Below are positions 62,541 through 64,000 of a DNA stretch of 64,000 nt, piece after piece. Source of the DNA: Bacteroidaceae bacterium (GTDB lineage Bacteria > Bacteroidota > Bacteroidia > Bacteroidales > Bacteroidaceae); assembly GCA_024401215.1 (NCBI GenBank), contig JAKSLL010000009.1, positions 18,853-82,852 of the forward strand, read 5' to 3'. Below the pieces are notes generated by a model that did not search any database, was not told where the DNA came from, and saw only the letters and a program-made list of their open reading frames with translations. Every line of letters starts with the position of its first letter. The first letter of the stretch is position 1. Made by a program: the position numbers and the translations under genes.

Positions 62541-62678
62541 TTCTTAATAAATTCTGCAAATTATGTTTTAGAGAGAAAAGCTAACATGTCTTTTACACCA
62601 GCTTTTCATCCTTACTGTCTTAATATAATAACGAACGCGCGTTCAATTTATTGTACGAAACACAAAAAAAAGCCTATT

Positions 62679-62725
62679 AGTAATGGTGAAAAAATAACTT
62701 TCAAAGTTAATATTTCACCATTACT
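62679..62725. repeat. AGTAATGGTGAAA palindrome
   Basis: AGTAATGGTGAAA (62679-62691) and TTTCACCATTACT (62713-62725) are perfectly complementary, with an inner AACTTTCAAAGTT palindrome. A second complete copy lies at 7128-7171; half copies begin at the stop codons at 38140 and 57179. Confidence 0.75.
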
Positions 62726-62814
62726 TATTGAATATTTTATATTGAGATATCCTGCACATTTAGACATTTCACCCTACAAAAAGAGTTTTCCCTATCACTA
62801 ATAGCAGTATTCCT

Positions 62815-62845
62815 TTTGTTTTTTCAAGCAAATCCACTAATTTTG
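62815..62845 (+). promoter_or_regulatory. Promoter of small lipoprotein gene
   Basis: TTTG (62815-62818), a 19-base spacer and TAATTTTG (62838-62845) match the consensus exactly, about 37 bases before the start codon. Confidence 0.8.
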
Positions 62846-62888
62846 TATCAAATAAAAATAATTATAGACACAATAAATAGATTTTATC

Positions 62889-63545
62889 ATGAGAAAGTTT
62901 TTATCATTATCCTATCTTTTTGCGCTCGTAATGACATGCGCCCTCTTCACATCATGTGAAAAAGATGACTACGACAGAGCAATTGAACTGTCAGGTGAGT
63001 GGACAGGCTATTTTGGCACTTACTACACGGTTGAAAACCCTCGCACACATAAAGAAGAAGCGTTTGTTGCAGACCGTACTGATTTAGCATTCTACCCTGA
63101 CCATGATTATGCACGATATGGCTACGGATATCAAGTTGACTACTTCAACAGAGGCAATGGACCATATTCAAAACTCTATTATTATTTCAAATGGAGCATC
63201 AACAACGGTACAATCATTATGTCTTACCCTGAATTCCCAGAATATAGCGGACGCATCCGAAATTACCATCTCACCAGCCGCCGATTCCACGGATACTTCG
63301 AGGGAGCAACAGAGCCTTTCGACTTAGACAAGCTGTCAAACTACTACTACATGGAGGATTACTATCACAGCTATCATTACTATCATCAGTGGTATTACGA
63401 TGACTGGAGCTGGGATTATTACTTCTACGCTAAAGAAAGAAACGATGTAAATGCTGAGGCTTCTGAGGCTAAGGCTATCCCTTCTGAAAAGTTGACAGAA
63501 AAACCAAAGATTCTAAGAATCGGTAATATATACGAAAAGAACTGA
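62889..63545 (+). CDS. Small lipoprotein, lipocalin-like pattern
   Basis: 218 residues. Lipobox LFTSC, with Cys about 23, followed by EKDDYDRA. The first domain (ELSGEWTGYFGTYY...DRTDLAFYPDHDYARYGYGYQVDYF...YYYFKWSINNGTIIMSYPEFP) has the G.W beta-strand start of lipocalin-like Bacteroidetes lipoproteins. A Tyr/His-rich stretch (about 150-178) is unusual: YYHSYHYYHQWYYDDWSWDY. The tail is Glu/Lys-rich. Function unknown; a surface or periplasmic location is inferred. It has its own promoter and terminator. Confidence 0.85.
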   Translation: MRKFLSLSYLFALVMTCALFTSCEKDDYDRAIELSGEWTGYFGTYYTVENPRTHKEEAFVADRTDLAFYPDHDYARYGYGYQVDYFNRGNGPYSKLYYYFKWSINNGTIIMSYPEFPEYSGRIRNYHLTSRRFHGYFEGATEPFDLDKLSNYYYMEDYYHSYHYYHQWYYDDWSWDYYFYAKERNDVNAEASEAKAIPSEKLTEKPKILRIGNIYEKN

Positions 63546-63569
63546 TATATAAAGACGTACAAAATAGAA

Positions 63570-63607
63570 GGATGTATCAAAAGTTACATTTTGATACATC
63601 CTTTTTT
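63570..63607 (+). terminator. Intrinsic terminator after lipoprotein gene
   Basis: A perfect 13-base stem GGATGTATCAAAA / TTTTGATACATCC with a 6-base loop, followed by six T. Confidence 0.9.
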
Positions 63608-63771
63608 CGTGCATAACAAGTTCGTATTCCGCACCACAGGTCAACAAAAATCAGTCAACTAAATCAGGACGCATTCAAGGCAAGTGTCAACCTGAGCAGT
63701 ATTAACTAATGAATGTGTCAACTAAAACCAGTACCATACACTACCCGCACAAACTTGATCTTTCCCGCTAA

Positions 63772-63857
63772 ATGTAACACGCGTAACACGCCCTATGTTA
63801 CACTTGTAACACGCCGTATGTTACGCGTGTAACATGCTGTGTGTTACGCGTGTTACA
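63772..63857. repeat. TGTAACA palindromic repeat cluster, copy 2
   Basis: Eight GTAACA/TGTTAC words in alternating orientation (TGTAACACGCGTAACACG, CCTATGTTACACTTGTAACA, TTACGCGTGTAACATG), the same vocabulary as 9535-9643. Confidence 0.7.
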
Positions 63858-63880
63858 CACTCTTATTTTGTCGCATCGTT

Positions 63881-63961
63881 CGGAGTTAAAGGGACGTTTG
63901 CTATATACGGACATTCGTCACTTTAACTTCCCTTTAACTCCAAAACAAGTGGAGCGAAACT
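63881..63961. repeat. AAGTGGAGCGAAACT family element, copy 3
   Basis: GGAGTTAAAGGGA and TCCCTTTAACTCC form a 13-base inverted repeat around GTTTGCTATATACGGACATT, followed by AAGTGGAGCGAAACT (63947-63961). The spacing is similar to the copy at 45318-45490. Confidence 0.7.
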
Positions 63962-64000
63962 CTTACCTTTGTAGGCGATTATAGAAATTGTTCTAAATGT

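Larger units (their letters stand above)
62541..62888. other. Divergent intergenic region porW / lipoprotein
   Basis: 348 bases. It contains a perfect 12-base palindrome GAACGCGCGTTC (62633-62644), unusual in this AT-rich DNA, the AGTAATGGTGAAA palindrome (62679-62725) and the promoter of the plus-strand lipoprotein. No exact porW promoter was found. Confidence 0.55.
63608..64000. other. Non-coding right end with repeats
   Basis: No gene seen to the window edge. Holds the second TGTAACA cluster (63772-63857) and a third copy of the AAGTGGAGCGAAACT element (63881-63961). Confidence 0.6.

Overview
The window looks like chromosomal DNA of a Bacteroidales bacterium, most likely Prevotellaceae (Prevotella sensu lato). 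It carries a type IX secretion system (T9SS), found only in the Bacteroidetes/FCB group. Where promoters can be read they fit the Bacteroidetes form (TTTG or TTG, 19-20 bases, TAnnTTTG). Shine-Dalgarno sequences are generally absent, and the housekeeping genes (ispG with an extra middle domain, rpoN, a thrA fusion) have Bacteroidales-type architectures. No rRNA, tRNA or CRISPR array was recognised. These calls come from reading sequence and motifs; no database search was run.

Layout. 1-2812 (-): the N-terminal 937 codons of a secreted protein with repeated CxxC units, cut by the window edge. 3237-9214 (-): a five-gene export operon (ABC ATPase, two MacB-like permeases, membrane-fusion protein, TolC-like outer-membrane protein). 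9215-10535: a long non-coding stretch that ends in a structured RNA of about 320 nt with its own promoter and intrinsic terminator. 10536-16626 (+): the least ordinary locus, a six-gene cluster encoding an unknown protein, a membrane protein with 15 CxxC(xGxG) zinc-finger motifs plus TerB-like and YARHG domains, a zinc-ribbon membrane protein, an SPFH/virion-core-like protein with a GYF_2 domain, and two more small GYF_2 proteins. 16717-18410: a complete insertion sequence with inverted ends and a 5-bp target duplication. 18760-22588 (-): threonine pathway genes (bifunctional aspartokinase/homoserine dehydrogenase and a phosphoglycerate-mutase-fold protein likely to be the homoserine kinase), preceded by a short leader with an attenuator-like terminator.

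23028-36451 (-): T9SS core genes porP-K-L-M-N, preceded on the same strand by rmuC, a GH25 lysozyme-like protein, an SGNH hydrolase, an MBOAT acyltransferase and two DHHW proteins, with short gaps or overlaps. 36985-42237: secreted and envelope proteins (esterase, Spy-like small protein, a DUF6055/DUF4859-type protein, a small T9SS-cargo-like protein, a small membrane protein). 42353-52333 (-): cysS, a TM2 protein, coaX, DUF2207 protein, lemA, ispG, purE, a PAP2-like membrane protein and rpoN. 52427-57181 (+): dnaE, trxA and a small acidic protein. 57289-62540 (-): tsaE, the T9SS regulator porX and the T9SS lipoprotein porW/sprE. 62889-63545 (+): a small lipoprotein, then repeats.

Two themes tie the window together. 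T9SS and envelope genes are concentrated here: porK/L/M/N/P, porX, porW, a possible cargo and an O-acylation gene set. The intergenic regions hold several families of palindromic elements. One is a MITE-like family whose inverted ends provide the stop codon of the flanking gene and carry an outward TAnnTTTG box. The best candidate for an undescribed system is the zinc-finger/TerB/SPFH/GYF cluster with its structured RNA leader.
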